Of a stretch of 64,000 nt of DNA, positions 1 through 12,364 are shown one piece after another. The notes under the pieces were generated by a model, which saw only the letters and a program-made list of their open reading frames with translations, did no database searches and was not told the DNA's origin. The translations under genes and the position numbers were made by a program. How positions within the stretch are numbered: position 1 is the stretch's first letter; each line of letters starts with the position of its first letter. The stretch comes from Micromussa lordhowensis (lineage: Eukaryota > Cnidaria > Anthozoa > Scleractinia > Lobophylliidae), in assembly GCA_964020085.1 (NCBI GenBank), contig OZ026599.1, positions 32,239,729 through 32,303,728 on the forward strand, read 5' to 3'.

Positions 1-640
1 CTGCGACCAGTGACCTGTGACCTGCAAAAGAAACCTGCCGATAAAATCTGTTATCGCACATGACACGTCGCTTGTCATTACTACAATCCGCTCGCAAAAG
101 CTCTTCATGTCTGGCGTGTCAAAATGAATTTCGTTTCAAATGAAAGCTTAAACGATGGAACACTTTCCGGTATAAAGCGCTCTCTTACGCCTTGTAGAAC
201 CAGAGATATGAAAATTCAAAACTTCTCATCGAGAAATCATCAAAATAATCTGTTATCACACATGACGCATCGCCCGTCTGAATTAACATGACTTTTCATA
301 CAATGCTCGCAAAAATTTCTTTCTTTCTCGTCAGTATAGATTTTGTTTCCAATAAAAGCTAAACAAAGAAACCTTTCCCATTTCAGGCACTTTCTTACGC
401 CTTACAGAATAAGAGATAAGAATCAGTTTCTTTTCTCAAACTTTACGTCACAAAATCGTGACAACAACAAATGTTGCGTCGCATGTCGTGTTGAAAACAG
501 CATAATTCAAGTTCGTTTGCAAGCACTGTTCATGTCTGGTGCGTCAAAATAAATTTCATTACAAATTAAAACTCCAACAACAACGCGTTTTCCCGTTCTA
601 AGCACTTGCTTATGACTTCTAGAACCAGATGTATGCAAAT
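1..640. repeat. Degenerate tandem repeat, unit about 210 bp, three units
   Basis: Three diverged units can be lined up by eye. Each has a TGTTATCRCACATGACRC-like block (about 50 and 250, weaker near 475), a GCTCGCAAAA/TTCATGTCTGG block, and a CTTACGCCTTRYAGAA block followed by GAGATAtgAAAATTCAAA (183-225, 393-430, 609-645). Spacing is about 210 bp. Identity is low, so this is old tandem DNA. No coding signal was seen. The stretch from 641 to 1343 holds nothing I can name. Confidence 0.5.
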
Positions 641-1356
641 TCAAACTTGTTTTTCATTCGTTCAGTGATATGATTGTAGAGCCCGATCAAAAAACATGGG
701 AAAGGAAAAACGTATCGGCTGTTGCTTTGTCGGCCGAGATATCCTTTTAGCGGTGTTTGTGGTGTTTGTGCCTTTTCTTTTGTTTTCTGTTGTAAAGAAG
801 AATGCCACACAAAGCACAGTTACGAATGAATAACAAAAGGAAACACACGCATCAAATGCGCTTAAACGCGCATTGTCGCACATGTTTTTTGACACGCGTT
901 TGCGCGAAAATGGTGCGTGCGTTTTGCGTGTGCATAGGCCGCTTATCTCTGACCCGTAGTGTATTACTAGTAATAAATAGTAAAAAGAAGACATTTTCAT
1001 GTCTAAATTTTGAAAGGTCCTCGCATTGGAACTTTAACACAAGTTGTGTTATTTGTCATCATTTTATCAGCTGTTTTGTTATTCTTTCAATGTTATGTGG
1101 CATGATGGGATTTTACTATAATAATTATATGGGTAGCTAGGTGAGCCGACTTCTTAGAAAGGTTCATCCACTATACTCTACATGCATACACATGAATGTA
1201 TATTATAATTTTATTGATGTCTGTCCTTTCTTCTAATATTTAAATTCACTCCCTTGACATACAGATAGAGCATTAAATAAAAAGTAAACATTAAATATTA
1301 TTGTAATTATTATTTTTAATTATTTTTTGTTATTTTTGTATAGGCAATCCTTGATC

Positions 1357-4300
1357 ATGTCAGCTAGTACCCAAAAGAGGTAGTAAGAACCAATAATTGC
1401 TGTACATAACTTTGTTTCTATTTTATATAACTGTGCATGAGACCCAGGAATCATCATCCTTAACTTTTTGTAAAATGCTCTTAGTAATTTATGAAATTAA
1501 TGTTGTAATTACTACAAAGGAGCATTGTGAACATTTCATGAATAAGTATAATTATTTTTATATTTACAGGTATGAACAAATTTAGCATATTGACTTTAGC
1601 ATTTAGTTAGACATATAGTCTAACTTGTTGTTTTTTAGTCACACCTTTTAACACTCTCTTGTATTATGAATTATATATTATTTATGAATTATTTATTATT
1701 GATTTAGCTTAAGTGGGTATGGCTTCATGGATATTGGTCTTCCACCGGCTAGCCCCAGTGACAAAGATATTGATTTAAAGGTACGGTGATTCTTACAAGA
1801 ATACTATAAATGATATAAACTTCATTGCAAAATGACAGCTCACATTGTCAAGTTTAGATCAAGAGAAGTAGCATTGATCAGACAGTGTGTGTTTGACCTT
1901 AAAACAAATAATGTACTAGTTACAGTGGAATCCCAATTTCTCGAATCTCCAGGGAAAACGGAAATTGGTTCGAGAAATCAGGGAGTTTGAGAAATCGGGG
2001 GTAAAATTTCAGTGTTTGACTGAGGAGAGGGAACGACTTTTGGTTTGAGTTATCGGGAGGTTCGAAAAATAAAGGTTTGAGAAATCGTGATTCCACTGTA
2101 CATGTATACATGTACACTGTATATTATACAATTATTTTTTAGTAGTTTACTTTTTTTATTATTCAAAAATGTGCGAGCTTAATTCCCTGTTTAGTTGCTT
2201 GCAGTATAGTTTAGTTAGACTATCACATACAGGCATTTGTTATGATACCTCAATTTGATTCATTGGTTTTTGCTTTTTAATTATACTGATAATAAAAATT
2301 AACGGTAAAAAACTACGACGTTTCGAAGTCTCCATGACTTCATTATCAAGTAGAATGTTAAAACTGATGTAAAATTGTAGCTCAGAAATTATATACAAAT
2401 AAAATGTGATAAAATTCATAGAATAATGAGCGTTTATTGTTGTTGGTGTTTAACGTGTCAGTTCGTGCAGTATATGTTTAAATAAATACTTTTGCACGTA
2501 TTGAGTTTGACTGCGTGTTTAACTTTGGTTTTCGTTCGTGAGTGAATAACATTTCGTGAATTAGGCAGTCCATTTTCCCGCAACATTTCTTGAGAACAGA
2601 GAACATTTCCTCTAGGCTAGTGGACGCTACGCCGTGGGCTTCTTTCAGATGCTTGCCAATGACAGAGGCTTTATGTTCTTCTATGCGTTGATGAAGATGA
2701 CGTGTGGTATAACCGATATAATCCGCATCGCACGAATCACATTTGAAAATGTAAACAACGCATTGGTGGTTAATCAACACGGGCTTCTCTTCATGTATCT
2801 TGAGCTTTTCCTCGATCTTACGACTCGTGAAAACTGGTTGTAGGTCAGTTCCGATTTTCCGGCCAAGATCTTTCAGCTGATGTCTTACTGTGTCGGCCGA
2901 TTTTTGGTCTTTAAATGGCAAAGTTATTCTGACTGGTTTTGGTGTAGTCGTGTCGGTTTCAGTTGGAATTTTATGACGGCTTTGGATCGTAAAACTCGTG
3001 TATCTGGCGATAGCTGAGTTGACGAGTTTCACTGGGTACTTAAGCTTGGTAAACATCTGTTTGAGATGTTGGCATTCCCTCGTAAAAGATTCTTCCGTTG
3101 ATGACAGGCGGTAAGCTCGGTTCAGCATTGTATTCAGCAGAGATCTTTTGTACCGCTGATCGACATGGCTCTGGTAATGTAAGAGCAGTCCTGTATCAGT
3201 TGGTTTACGATATACGCTTGTTGTCAGGTAGCAACCGCTTTTCTCGATCATCATACCGAGGAATGGAAGCTTGTTGTTTTCAGCAATTTCCATTGTGAAC
3301 TGTATAGCAGGATGGCATTCGTTCAGTGTTGCAAGGAAGGCTGTTGCGGCTTGAATATTCGGCATCGTGGCTAATGTGTCGTCGACCTACCTTTTATAGA
3401 AACTTGGTAACTTAAGCCCCTTTCTCTAAATCAACACACTATTTGCGACATCTTCTCCTTTGTCTTGCCATTTAAAGACCAAAAATCGGCCGACACAGTA
3501 AGACATCAGCTGAAAGATCTTGGCCGGAAAATCGGAACTGACCAACAACCAGTTTTCACAAGTCGTAAGATCGAGGAAAAGCTCAAGATACATGAAGAGA
3601 AGCCCGCGTTGATTAACCACCAATGCGTTGTTTACATTTTCAAATGTGATTCGTGCGATGCGGATTATATCGGTTATACCACATGTCATCTTCATCAACG
3701 CATAGAAGAACATAAAGCCTCTGTCATTGGCAAGCATCTGAAAGAAGCCCACGGCGTAGCATCCACTAGCCTAGAGGAAATGTTCTCTGTTCTCAAGAAA
3801 TGTTGCGGGAAAATGGACTGCCTAATTCACGAAATGTTATTCATTCACGAACGAAAACCAAAGTTAAACACGCAGTCTGACTCAATACGTGCAAAAGTAT
3901 TTATTTAGACATATACTGCACGAACTGACACGTTAAACACCAACAACAATGAACGCTCATTATTCTATGAATTTTATCACATTTTATTTGTATATAATTT
4001 CTGAGCTACAATTTTACATCAGTTTTAACATTCTACTTGATAATGAAGTCATGGAGACTTCGAAACGTCGTAGTTTTTTACCGTTAATTTTTATTATCAA
4101 ATGTTTTTCAAAACGTTCTCTGATTAATTATACTGATCATATTAATTTTAATTTATAGGATGACAAATCAACCTTATTTCTTATAGCTGCATATGCTCGC
4201 TACAGCTGCCCATATGTTTGGGTAAGTGTATTTTTTATAAGCGGCCCAGTCTTGAAAACCAGCAACCATGTGGCCATGTGGCCAACTTGTTGCTGTGGCC

Positions 4301-6990
4301 AGCAACCATGTGGTCAACTTGTTGCACTGCCATGTAAATGCAAACAGGCTGGAATGAAAAACTCAGTACAGTGATTTGTAAACAATTGAGAATTTTAACT
4401 AAATGCAAATCATAATGTATTGGGTTTGATCTTTCTTCTGGTTGTAAGTGAATTGTTACCTCAACAACTCAAATTATGTGCATAAATGCACAAAGACTCT
4501 TGTGTGACTTGATCCTTCTTCTTTTGTGACTTAATTGTAGAAGAAACCTGCACCATTTACAAGGTTCTTTAATTATAATAAATATTGGCCAAATGAAACA
4601 ACAGGTAAACACCACATTAACAGTGCCCCTAGCCCTAAGAAAAAAAAGAAGTGCAGATTAACAAGAACAAATCAAAATAAAAGTTTTAAAGAGGTTTAAA
4701 TTTGCACTCTGTAATTACCACATATTAGGTGAGATCAAACCATGAAAGACTAGTGGCATTTTGTGGTGACTCAGGCAAAGAGAAGCAGAGGGACAGTCCA
4801 TTAAAACTCAAGTCTACAGCAGAATGGAAGCAGAGAGGTGATACACACAATGTCACATTAGTACCTGCATAGTCTAGTTCAACTTCACTTTATCAAAGAC
4901 CTGCCTTCACTAAAGATTTGAGACTTGTCCTACAGTACATGTAGGTTGGCTATAGATTATATTGGAACAAAATCTGAGGTGGTAAATTTAAGCTATACTG
5001 CTGGCTATGTATGTAAGAGGTCTTTTGGTGTCCTAATTTAACCAGACTTGCAAATAGTCAGTAATTAATATTACAAGCTAGTTATTGCAGGCTGCTTTAA
5101 TTACAGTTGCATAAATAATAATTCTTATAATAAATACTATTTTTTATTACTTTGTATCCTAGGTCCTCAAAGCATGCGAAATTCTGCAGAGCTTTCTAAA
5201 ATGCATTTTGCAGGCATTCCATAGCTATTATGATGATTTGTTATTTAAACTGCAATTTGATCCATCAGTTGTGTTTTAAAGATGATTTCCAGTCTGTACT
5301 GTGCACTCTTGAGAGTTTGTTTACATTTTTTCTTTTTTTCCATATAAGACATCACAAAAGGTGAACATTTTGCAACTACTTACATGAAGTGTTTCAAAAA
5401 AACGTCCATTATGGATGTGAAGTGGTCGAAGCTTTATGCTTCATTCTTTCTCATATCACTCGATGAAACAACTTCGCAGCTGTAAAATCAATGAAGCTGC
5501 TGGAAAAAAATTTGAAGGGAAAAGATAAGATACATGGTTCATAACGAATAACATCAATTCACATTCCATTGAGTGAGAGCTTATAATGTTTATAAACATC
5601 AGCATGCTGAGACTGCTCAGTACAGACTGGAAATCATCTTTCATAAGCAAGTCTTGGTTACTCAAAGATTGGCTGAACTGACAGAATTTCCCTCGCTAAA
5701 GTTTTTGATAGGTTAATTCCATAGAGTCATTAGTTAATTTTGAATAAATGCCATCAACATTAATTTTTATTAACAAAAATTACGAGAAAGTAAACTGTAT
5801 AAATATATGTCTTCATTCAGACACCAAGCTATGGGACATTATTGCTGAGGTTGTCAAGCTATGTATGTACCCAGCTCCACTCAACCCATTTGCTGTTGAT
5901 TTCACGTACTTTGAAGGTCTGCCATTGGTTCAGCGAGTTATTGCTACAGGCGCTATGGCGCACTTCCTACAAAAAGTTGTAGCATCTGGTGACCATGCCT
6001 ACAATGCCAGAGGTACGTAGGAAGGAAGTAGAGTTTTTTTTAAGCCTTAAGTTAGCATATCAGCATGCTAAACAGAAAACTTACAGTACTATTTGTTCAA
6101 TGAAAGACAAAGACAACATTATACTTCCTATGAGCAAAAATAATTGAGAGGTCTTAATACATGTACATATGTACAAGAATTGGTGAATAGTTGTGTATTA
6201 CCAAATCCTAATAATTATATGACATTAGTTCAGCAGTACAGGGTAATAGGACAGAATGTGGGCAGATGGGTGGAGGAGTGTTTGGCTCTCCACAGTAATT
6301 ACACCTCTAAAAGTACAGCACCTTGAAGGAGTTTATGGTAGCTGGGTCAGCATTTGAGTTAGAAGTATAACAACAGCATTGTCAGAAGTACTGTTAGTAA
6401 TAATTAGTATTTTATGGCAAGGCTGTCTAAAGGTACATGTAAATCCAAGTGTGAGTCAGCATTTTGCCATACACACTATTGCTATGGAAACGGTCATAAG
6501 CTGTTTATTTTTTGTTTTCAAAAGCCAGCAAATTCAATAAACAAGCATGGTTCGAGTAGCATGTTTGAGCTGCACTGTGGAATATTGGCACTCAGTTGTC
6601 TCTGTACATACCTTACTGTGCTTGGCCACAACCTCATGCCAATATTTCCCAGTACGGCCTTTATGCTCAGTTAGTAAGAAGTTATTCAACTGTGGTTTGT
6701 AGTAAAGCAACTAAGTAAACAATCCTTTTTATTTGTTGTTAGTTTTTGATGACTTAGGAGAGATCACAAGGCGTCACTTTAAGGACCTGCAGACACTCGT
6801 TCGCCAGAGAAGATTACAGGAGATTGAACAAGCTTCATCGCAGTATCCAGCCCAGTACAGTACACAGCAACACGCAAATCAATACAATACACAGCAGTCA
6901 AAACAGCAAACAAACTATTACCAAACAGGACCAGTGCAGCAACCTCCGTCTGCCTACCATGGGCAGTACCAGTCTGGAAGGACGTATTAA
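1357..6990 (+). CDS. Unrecognised conserved-looking protein, about 198 aa, Gln/Tyr-rich tail
   Basis: I do not recognise the family. Supported exons are 1357-1379 (ATG inside an exon that follows an acceptor at 1343), 1714-1780, 4159-4221 or 4225, 5821-6012 and 6743-6990 (TAA stop). All junctions are GT-AG and phases agree, with one choice. The strong donor after 4221 (TGG/GTAAGT) leaves a phase mismatch with the 5821 exon, so either a small exon was missed between them or the weaker GT at 4226 is used. The folded part (exons 2-4) includes a DDKSTLFLIAAYARYSC stretch and a FEGLPLVQRVIATGAMAHF stretch. The last exon starts with a charged helix (RRHFKDLQTLVRQRRLQE) and ends in a low-complexity tail rich in Q, Y, N and S. 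No signal peptide or membrane segment is seen. Introns hold Penelope fragments and two MITEs. The start could lie further upstream, because the frame is open before the ATG in that exon. A possible poly(A) signal lies at about 7364. Confidence 0.55.
1921..2100. mobile_element. Short TA-flanked MITE (Tc1/pogo-like ends)
   Basis: It starts TA-CAGTGGAATCCC and ends GTGATTCCACTG-TA, with further inverted similarity inside (CAATTTCTCGAA against TTTGAGAAATCG). It is about 176 bp between TA dinucleotides. It sits in an intron. TA duplication with CAGTG ends is usual for Tc1/mariner/pogo-derived MITEs; the family name is inferred. Confidence 0.65.
2287..3425 (-). mobile_element. Penelope-like retroelement, 3' part (minus strand)
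   Basis: This minus-strand fragment carries the end of a Penelope-type reverse transcriptase, then a GIY-YIG endonuclease, then a 3' terminal region (2287-2470). The terminal region has a short hairpin (GAAGTC/GACTTC) followed by GAAACGTC. Its first 636 bp recur inverted at 3465-4100. It is 5' truncated. Confidence 0.8.
2478..3410 (-). pseudogene. Penelope-like RT (C-terminal part) plus GIY-YIG endonuclease
   Basis: Reading on the minus strand, an open frame of 295 codons covers the last part of the reverse transcriptase (FLGMMIEKSGCYL, SVYRKPTDTGLLLHYQSH) and a GIY-YIG nuclease (VYIFKCDSCDADYIGYTT, then HLHQRIEEHK). Such an endonuclease marks the EN-positive Penelope-like elements; it nicks target DNA for primed reverse transcription. 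Just upstream of the open frame (about 3386-3394) the catalytic Tyr of the RT box is replaced by an amber codon directly before VDDTLA, so the polymerase is broken at its active site. The N-terminal half of the RT is absent. The element lies in an intron of the first gene, antisense to it. Confidence 0.8.
3465..4100 (+). mobile_element. Second Penelope-like fragment, inverted copy of 2287-2922
   Basis: This is almost identical to the reverse complement of 2287-2922. It carries the GIY-YIG domain as an open frame (3465-3908, 147 codons, ending at the same stop) and the same 3' terminal region with the GAAGTC hairpin. The two copies point away from each other. The 543-bp spacer holds the rest of the left copy. 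Confidence 0.8.
5277..5641. mobile_element. MITE family A, copy 1
   Basis: Inverted ends TTAAAGATGATTTCCAG and CTGGAAATCATCTTT enclose about 330 bp of internally palindromic DNA (CTCTTGAGAG, CATATCACTCGATGAAACAACTT). Copies 2 and 3 are at 7878-8186 and 53464-53858. It is intronic. Confidence 0.75.
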
Positions 6991-7363
6991 GAAGCTACAT
7001 GTAGTTCCGTTAGTCAGATAGAAATCAGTAGTTAGTGACGAACTACTCATTGAAAAGAAATTCACACAGATATTGGAGGGTTTTATTGGTATCATTGTTT
7101 AACGAAACTAATTTAGTAGCAAGATCAGTTTTGTCAAAATAATAATTTGCATCGCTAACTTGGGACATATTATCAGTCAAAACAGGATAAAACATGAAAA
7201 GAAAAAATGTAAATATTCTTCTGATGGAATTAGAATTTGTAAATATTACTACAAACTTAATTCTGGTAACTTTATTTATATTTGAATAATGCCAGTGGTT
7301 GTTGATGTACTTCTTTAGTATGAATAGTGCAAATGTAGCAACAGAAGTGTGAAATGAAAATAA

Positions 7364-7369
7364 TAAAAT
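7364..7369 (+). promoter_or_regulatory. Candidate poly(A) signal of the first gene
   Basis: AATAAA occurs about 370 bp after the stop at 6990, in an A-rich stretch. Other AATAAA copies near 7404 are equally possible. Confidence 0.3.
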
Positions 7370-7470
7370 TAATGGAATTAGCAATTTGGAGTGGAAAACG
7401 ATTATATAATTAAATAAATATTATTAATGATAGCATTACAGATGGTATTAGAACAGGCCATATTGTCCAT

Positions 7471-7710
7471 GGCCGGGTTGTTCAAAGCCCGATTAAGCTA
7501 ACCCAGGATTAGCTAGAATTTTGATTTCAGTTTTGTAACTTTTCAGTGAAGTTTTCTGTTTATATTGTTTGTCTTTCTGTTTTTATTTTGAGTAATCTCA
7601 AACTACACAAAACATTAGCAGTTGAAAACATTTTTATTCAAGAAAAATCAATGCTACGGTTAACTTTTAATCCTGGGTTAGCGTTAACCGGCTTTCGAAC
7701 AACCCAGCCC
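7471..7710. mobile_element. MITE family B, copy 1
   Basis: Ends are GGCCGGGTTGTTCAAAGCC and GGCTTTCGAACAACCCAGCC, with subterminal GCTAACCCAGGATTAGC and ATCCTGGGTTAGCGTTAAC. About 240 bp. It is the same family as 14846-15091. No coding capacity. Confidence 0.75.
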
Positions 7711-7877
7711 ATATTTGTATTCTCAGTATTGCACTGAAGCAAGATTGCAATAGGGGCTCATGTGGGGGAATATCATTAAAAAGAGATTAACATCATATGC
7801 ATTTGAAAAGACTCCCTGCAATAGCCTCAGTTGCAAGCTACAACTATGGCCTACTGAGAAGAGTCCAGTTAGATTTA

Positions 7878-8186
7878 TTAAAGATGATTTCCAGTTCGTA
7901 CTGCGCAGCCTCGGAATCCCAATGTTTGTAAGTCTCAGATTCTTTTCCCAACAGTTTCAATCTTTGGTTTTTAAAGCTGTGAAGTTGTTTCATCTAGTGA
8001 TGTCAGACAGAATGAAGCATAAAGCTTCGCATACATAATGGCGGCTGACATGAAACTTTTAGTTTATTAATTTTTGATGTAAGTAGTTGCAAAATGCTAC
8101 ATTTTGTGATGTCTTACATGAACCAAAACAAAAAATGTAAACCAACTCTCAAGAGTGTGCAGTATGGAGTGGAAATCATCTTTTAA
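7878..8186. mobile_element. MITE family A, copy 2
   Basis: The ends match copy 1 (TTAAAGATGATTTCCAG and GGAAATCATCTTTTAA). The inner parts are shorter and diverged. Confidence 0.7.
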
Positions 8187-8189
8187 GTA

Positions 8190-10240
8190 AGTGAATACAA
8201 TAAAAGGAAAAAGCTGAGTCTCTTTTTTGAAATGCATGAAAAAAGAAGCTGATGGCTTGTGAGGATGGGCATGTTTGAGGCCTAACATGGCAGAAGGGAT
8301 GCTGTGAGAGAGAGTCAGTCAATGAAGCGAGCCAGTATTAGTAAGAGATCTTACCTGCTCCCTGTCTCATTGCTTTTCTCACTGACTTATTCTCACGGCT
8401 TTGCCATAGCCTACTCTACAGGAGGAACTTTAGGAACATTCAATAGCATGCAAAAAAAAACAGGCACGCAAGGCGTGCAAGAGTTATTTTTTGTGAATTA
8501 AAAGAGAGGTTTCCAGCCTTCTTAGTACTCATAACGACTCTTGAATGACGAAATAATCAACAAAGGACCATGACTTTCGGTGTTAAGACACACGAACGAA
8601 TGGTCGGAAACGTCGGAAACGTTCGTCGATTTCCGAGGACAGGAGGCAAGCGTTTAGGGAGTGTTTGATCATCCATTGATTATGATTGAACACATTTTGC
8701 GTGGATCATGGCATTCTACATTGTAGATAGACTTGTTCGTCAAGTATTAAAAATTATTTTTATGTACCTTTGTCTTAAAATAGTCTTTTGGAAAACCCGT
8801 TGGAAGTCAGGGTTCTCAAATTATTAAAGGCTTCGATATTCGAATCAGAAAGTGTTTGTCTCCTTGTTTCGTGATCCATAACGTTCCCCTTTCGGGCACA
8901 AAACGGATCCCTTCTTTGTTTCATCAATGAATCGAAAGCAGCCTGTACTCTGGATATTATACCATGAAATTTCTTTATGACATTTATTCCGTTGATTGTG
9001 ATGTGTTCTAGGGCAGGACACTTTCCCTCTCTCCACCAACGTGTATAAATGGGAACCGACGAATTAATTTTAATGCTGAGGGTAACCCGTGGGTGGGCTA
9101 GCATCCCATCGAGAGGGGGTGGAAATACTTCTAGTCGCTTCTTGTCACTGAATAAGTAACCTTACAGAATATTGGGGGTACCCCTGCAGTGGACTAGTAT
9201 CCCATCCAGTGAGGGGGGGGGGGGGGAAGGTAGTAGCCAAACTCATTGACATTTTTCTGTTATGTCTTCGCCTTGATTTGTCATAAGTTTGATATTTAAT
9301 TGCTAACGAAATAAAAAGTTGCTGAAACGAATATCCCCGGCCATGCGCCGTCTCGTCGACAGAGTTTTTTTCTCTCGTTAAAGCCCGCATATATTTCTTT
9401 ATCGTGCATAGATCACCTGATAGAGACATCGTGTAAACGTCTCCTACATGCACCATCATGGATGCTTGTCTAACATCAAATCTCTTTGGCCGAAAGTCGA
9501 GCGATTTGATTTCGTGGCTTCGTGGGATCTTCGTTCGCTGGACCACGTGAGGCTAATTTTTGTGACAACGCCACGGCTCTATCTCCCGTTTTCCTGCGAT
9601 TTTATGCGCGGGGAAGTCAACATAATGTGATGCGGCCAAAAGCAATATGAAAAAATGCACCAGTATATTTAGAAACTAACGTCTAGGGAATTAAGAGGCA
9701 ATCAGTGGTCTCTGAAGTAATACTTTGCCTATTATGTAAATGATAAATGCGCTGACTTGATACTTGGCAAAACCTATTATTAATTCTTTGCTATGCGCGA
9801 GAAATTCACACATTTGATAATGAAATTCAAAATTAACGACACAGTTTCCTTTGTCCATGCGCACCTTAGCCAAATTTCATTTTCAAATTTCTCAACCGTC
9901 GTTAAGTTCAGTTTGAGCTTCATCCACTTCGCGTCAGATTTGCTGACTTTTACCAATGTGAGCGAAGCTCTGAAAGGATACAGCAAGTTTTGTTTAGACG
10001 TTGAGCAAGATCGTCATTTCACATGAACAAGGTTCTTGAAGCTATGAGACTGAAAACTAGCTTGACAAGATGGCAACGTTCCTTCACACTGCTTGATTCA
10101 AGCATTGCTGGTTCTGTGATTCTCACCGCTTAGGACATTCCAGAACTGTGCTGTACTAATCTTTAGTGGTAACACACAAACAGGACTTAATAGTAAACGG
10201 TGCTGAACGAATTCTTTCTTCGCCGGTGAGACATTTAGAT
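8190..10240. other. Intergenic stretch without a supported gene
   Basis: There are several short open frames on the minus strand (8775-9104, 9145-9546). The second ends in a repeat-like block: TAGTATCCCATCC at 9194 recurs as CTAGCATCCCATC at 9097, so both look like transposon remnants. A G-tract of about 17 lies at 9209-9226. I see no spliced gene here. Confidence 0.4.
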
Positions 10241-10249
10241 ACAGTCACC

Positions 10250-10899
10250 ATGTTGAAGTATGCGGAGACAGATAAGAGAGACAGGGCGATGGAAAAAGCC
10301 TTCTTCGAGTTAGGTAAGAGTTTCTTATTCTGTGTAATCAGCAAATAGATTGAGCTTTCTTCTAGTACCATTTCTGAACATTTTACTCAGTGATCATATG
10401 ATATTTTAAAAGGCTAAACAACCTCTTAAGAAAGTGAGTATCAGTGACTTTCGGGATCAACAACAATTCACAGAGTGCCAGAAAAAAAAGCTCGATGTTT
10501 AATTTACCCAGAAAAAGTTCAACACCAGTACCGTGGAATAATTATCCGAAAATCATATTAAAATGCTTGAGTTAGAAATCAAGTGTATGGAAAGCAGTTA
10601 CTTTATTCGAGGAGATGACTCTCGCACATTTACCCTACTACCGCTCTTCGTAAATAAGTTTCATTTTTCATAAAAACTCTTTGTGATAAGACACAAAGAG
10701 ATCGAAGACAACATGTCATCATAAAACGTTTAAACTTAGTTTTCCTTTGTGAATTAATCTAAACACCTATTACATCACAGGCCCGATCGGTGTCAAAGCA
10801 GTCTACTGTTCGTATGCCTGGTTCAGATGGGGAAACTGTAGTGATTCCTGGCCGGAGAAACGTCTCGAAGAGATGAATGCAAGGAAACAGGAAATTTGA
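10250..10899 (+). CDS. Possible small two-exon protein, 60 aa, unknown
   Basis: Exon 1 is 10250-10313 and starts GTCACCATG (a good initiation context). It ends in phase 1 at a GTAAGA donor. Exon 2 is 10781-10899, after TACATCACAG, and restores the frame up to a TGA. The product would be 60 residues: a charged helix (YAETDKRDRAMEKAFFEL), then a Cys/Trp/aromatic-rich centre (VYCSYAWFRWGNCSDSW) and a basic end (EKRLEEMNARKQEI). Splice signals and phase agree, and exon 2 reads like real protein. I recognise no family, and there is no signal peptide. It could also be the last two exons of a longer gene, or a fragment. Confidence 0.4.
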
Positions 10900-12309
10900 G
10901 AAAACCTTCAAGTGGGATGACAAGCGGAAAAGTCTTTCTGAGAACAACCCGGCTGTGAACAATTCTGGATAGGATAAGTAAATAAGGACATAGGTATCGA
11001 CTTGTTTCTTAGAAAAATCCGAGATCAGCGCTAAAACGAACTAATGTAATAAAAGATCTATTTTGAAATCGGAATGATCGCAGACGGCAATCACGCATTC
11101 CTAAGCTGGGTGGAGAGTCTCGCGCGCTCCTCTCAGTGCTTGTTTTACTTTCACGTCCAGAGGGGTGGTTGCAGTCGAGAAGTCGACTAGGCGTTCCGTG
11201 CCGCGCAAGTTGGAAACCTATCCTATTGGACACAGCACGCAGGTATCGTGAGTACCTGCGACAATCCACTGGAACATGAGTCTGGATGGAGTGTCGGAAC
11301 AGGGTGGTTGATTTCTGATCGGGCCTGTACTCTCCTCAGCGCTTCTGGCTCATATGGATCCCCCGAGGACTGTATCTGTATTCAAGCTGGGGTTGCAGGT
11401 TGTCGTTTTTTTGTTTTTTTTTTTCAAAATTCTAAAAGAGTGAATAAACACTTGATCTGGGTTTTTCGAGAGCTAGTTGTACTTCTCAATAACTTGGAGA
11501 AAGGAAGAAATGTCGACACAATATCCGATCGATTGTGTAATCAACCACGAATTGGATCAGATGACCTCTATTTCCTGTTTAGCTTTTTGAGCTTTAAGCA
11601 ATTCATGTTCCTATACAACAAAAATGCCATTGGCTATTGAATTGATAGTATATTTTTCGCCTCTAGAAGCACTGACAAGGTCAGGAGTAGTTTGTATGTC
11701 GAATTAACGCTTCATGTAATGCATGCCATGGATCAAGAGTGGTTTAGAGTCTTTCTTACGTCAAAGTTGACTAGCGTGCTTAAGCAGCGTTTGCATGTTG
11801 TCTTTCTATTTTCTGCACGAAGAAGAAATATTAAGTTATTGGCTTAATCGAGAATGAGAAGAACTGGCTTCATGAAAAGAAAATTTATGGATAGTACGTG
11901 TTGAAGTTAAGCCAAAATTTGCGGGGTTGTAGTAAGTTACTAATTATTTTCTTTTGTTGTTTCTAAGCAGTTTATTAACTTGTTGTGGATTGCATAAGAC
12001 AGGAAAAAGTTGTTTGCTGCATCCTCAGGCCCACAACGGACAAAGAACTTGGCTAATATCCAGCCCTCTTAACCTTACGCTTAGTCAATAACTTACATGT
12101 AATTAATGTTACGTTGGACTATGTAAAACAATATCTTATTATGTATGGTCCTGTAGGACTTTGTAAGGTTTTGAATGATGATGTACTTTAAAGTTATTTT
12201 CTGGAATATAACAAGCTTAAAGTTTTGGCTATATATGGTTATATGAGTTCACTAAGGACTTTGTGTTGCTATCAGGAAGATGTAGGGCTCTCAGTAGGGC
12301 TATACATCA
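10900..12309. other. Intergenic stretch, nothing supported
   Basis: No exon chain or recognisable domain was found. The open frames at 11009-11269 (minus) and 11248-11640 (plus) have no family look and no matching splice partners. Confidence 0.35.
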
Positions 12310-12329
12310 GGCCCCAGTTGTTCAAAGGC

Positions 12330-12364
<35 letters not shown>

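Noticed and set aside
3098..3298. Plus-strand open frame in the Penelope region
   Set aside because: Shadow of the minus-strand reverse transcriptase frame.
9145..9546. Minus-strand 133-codon open frame as a gene
   Set aside because: No family look, it runs through a G-tract and a repeat-like block, and no splice partners were found.
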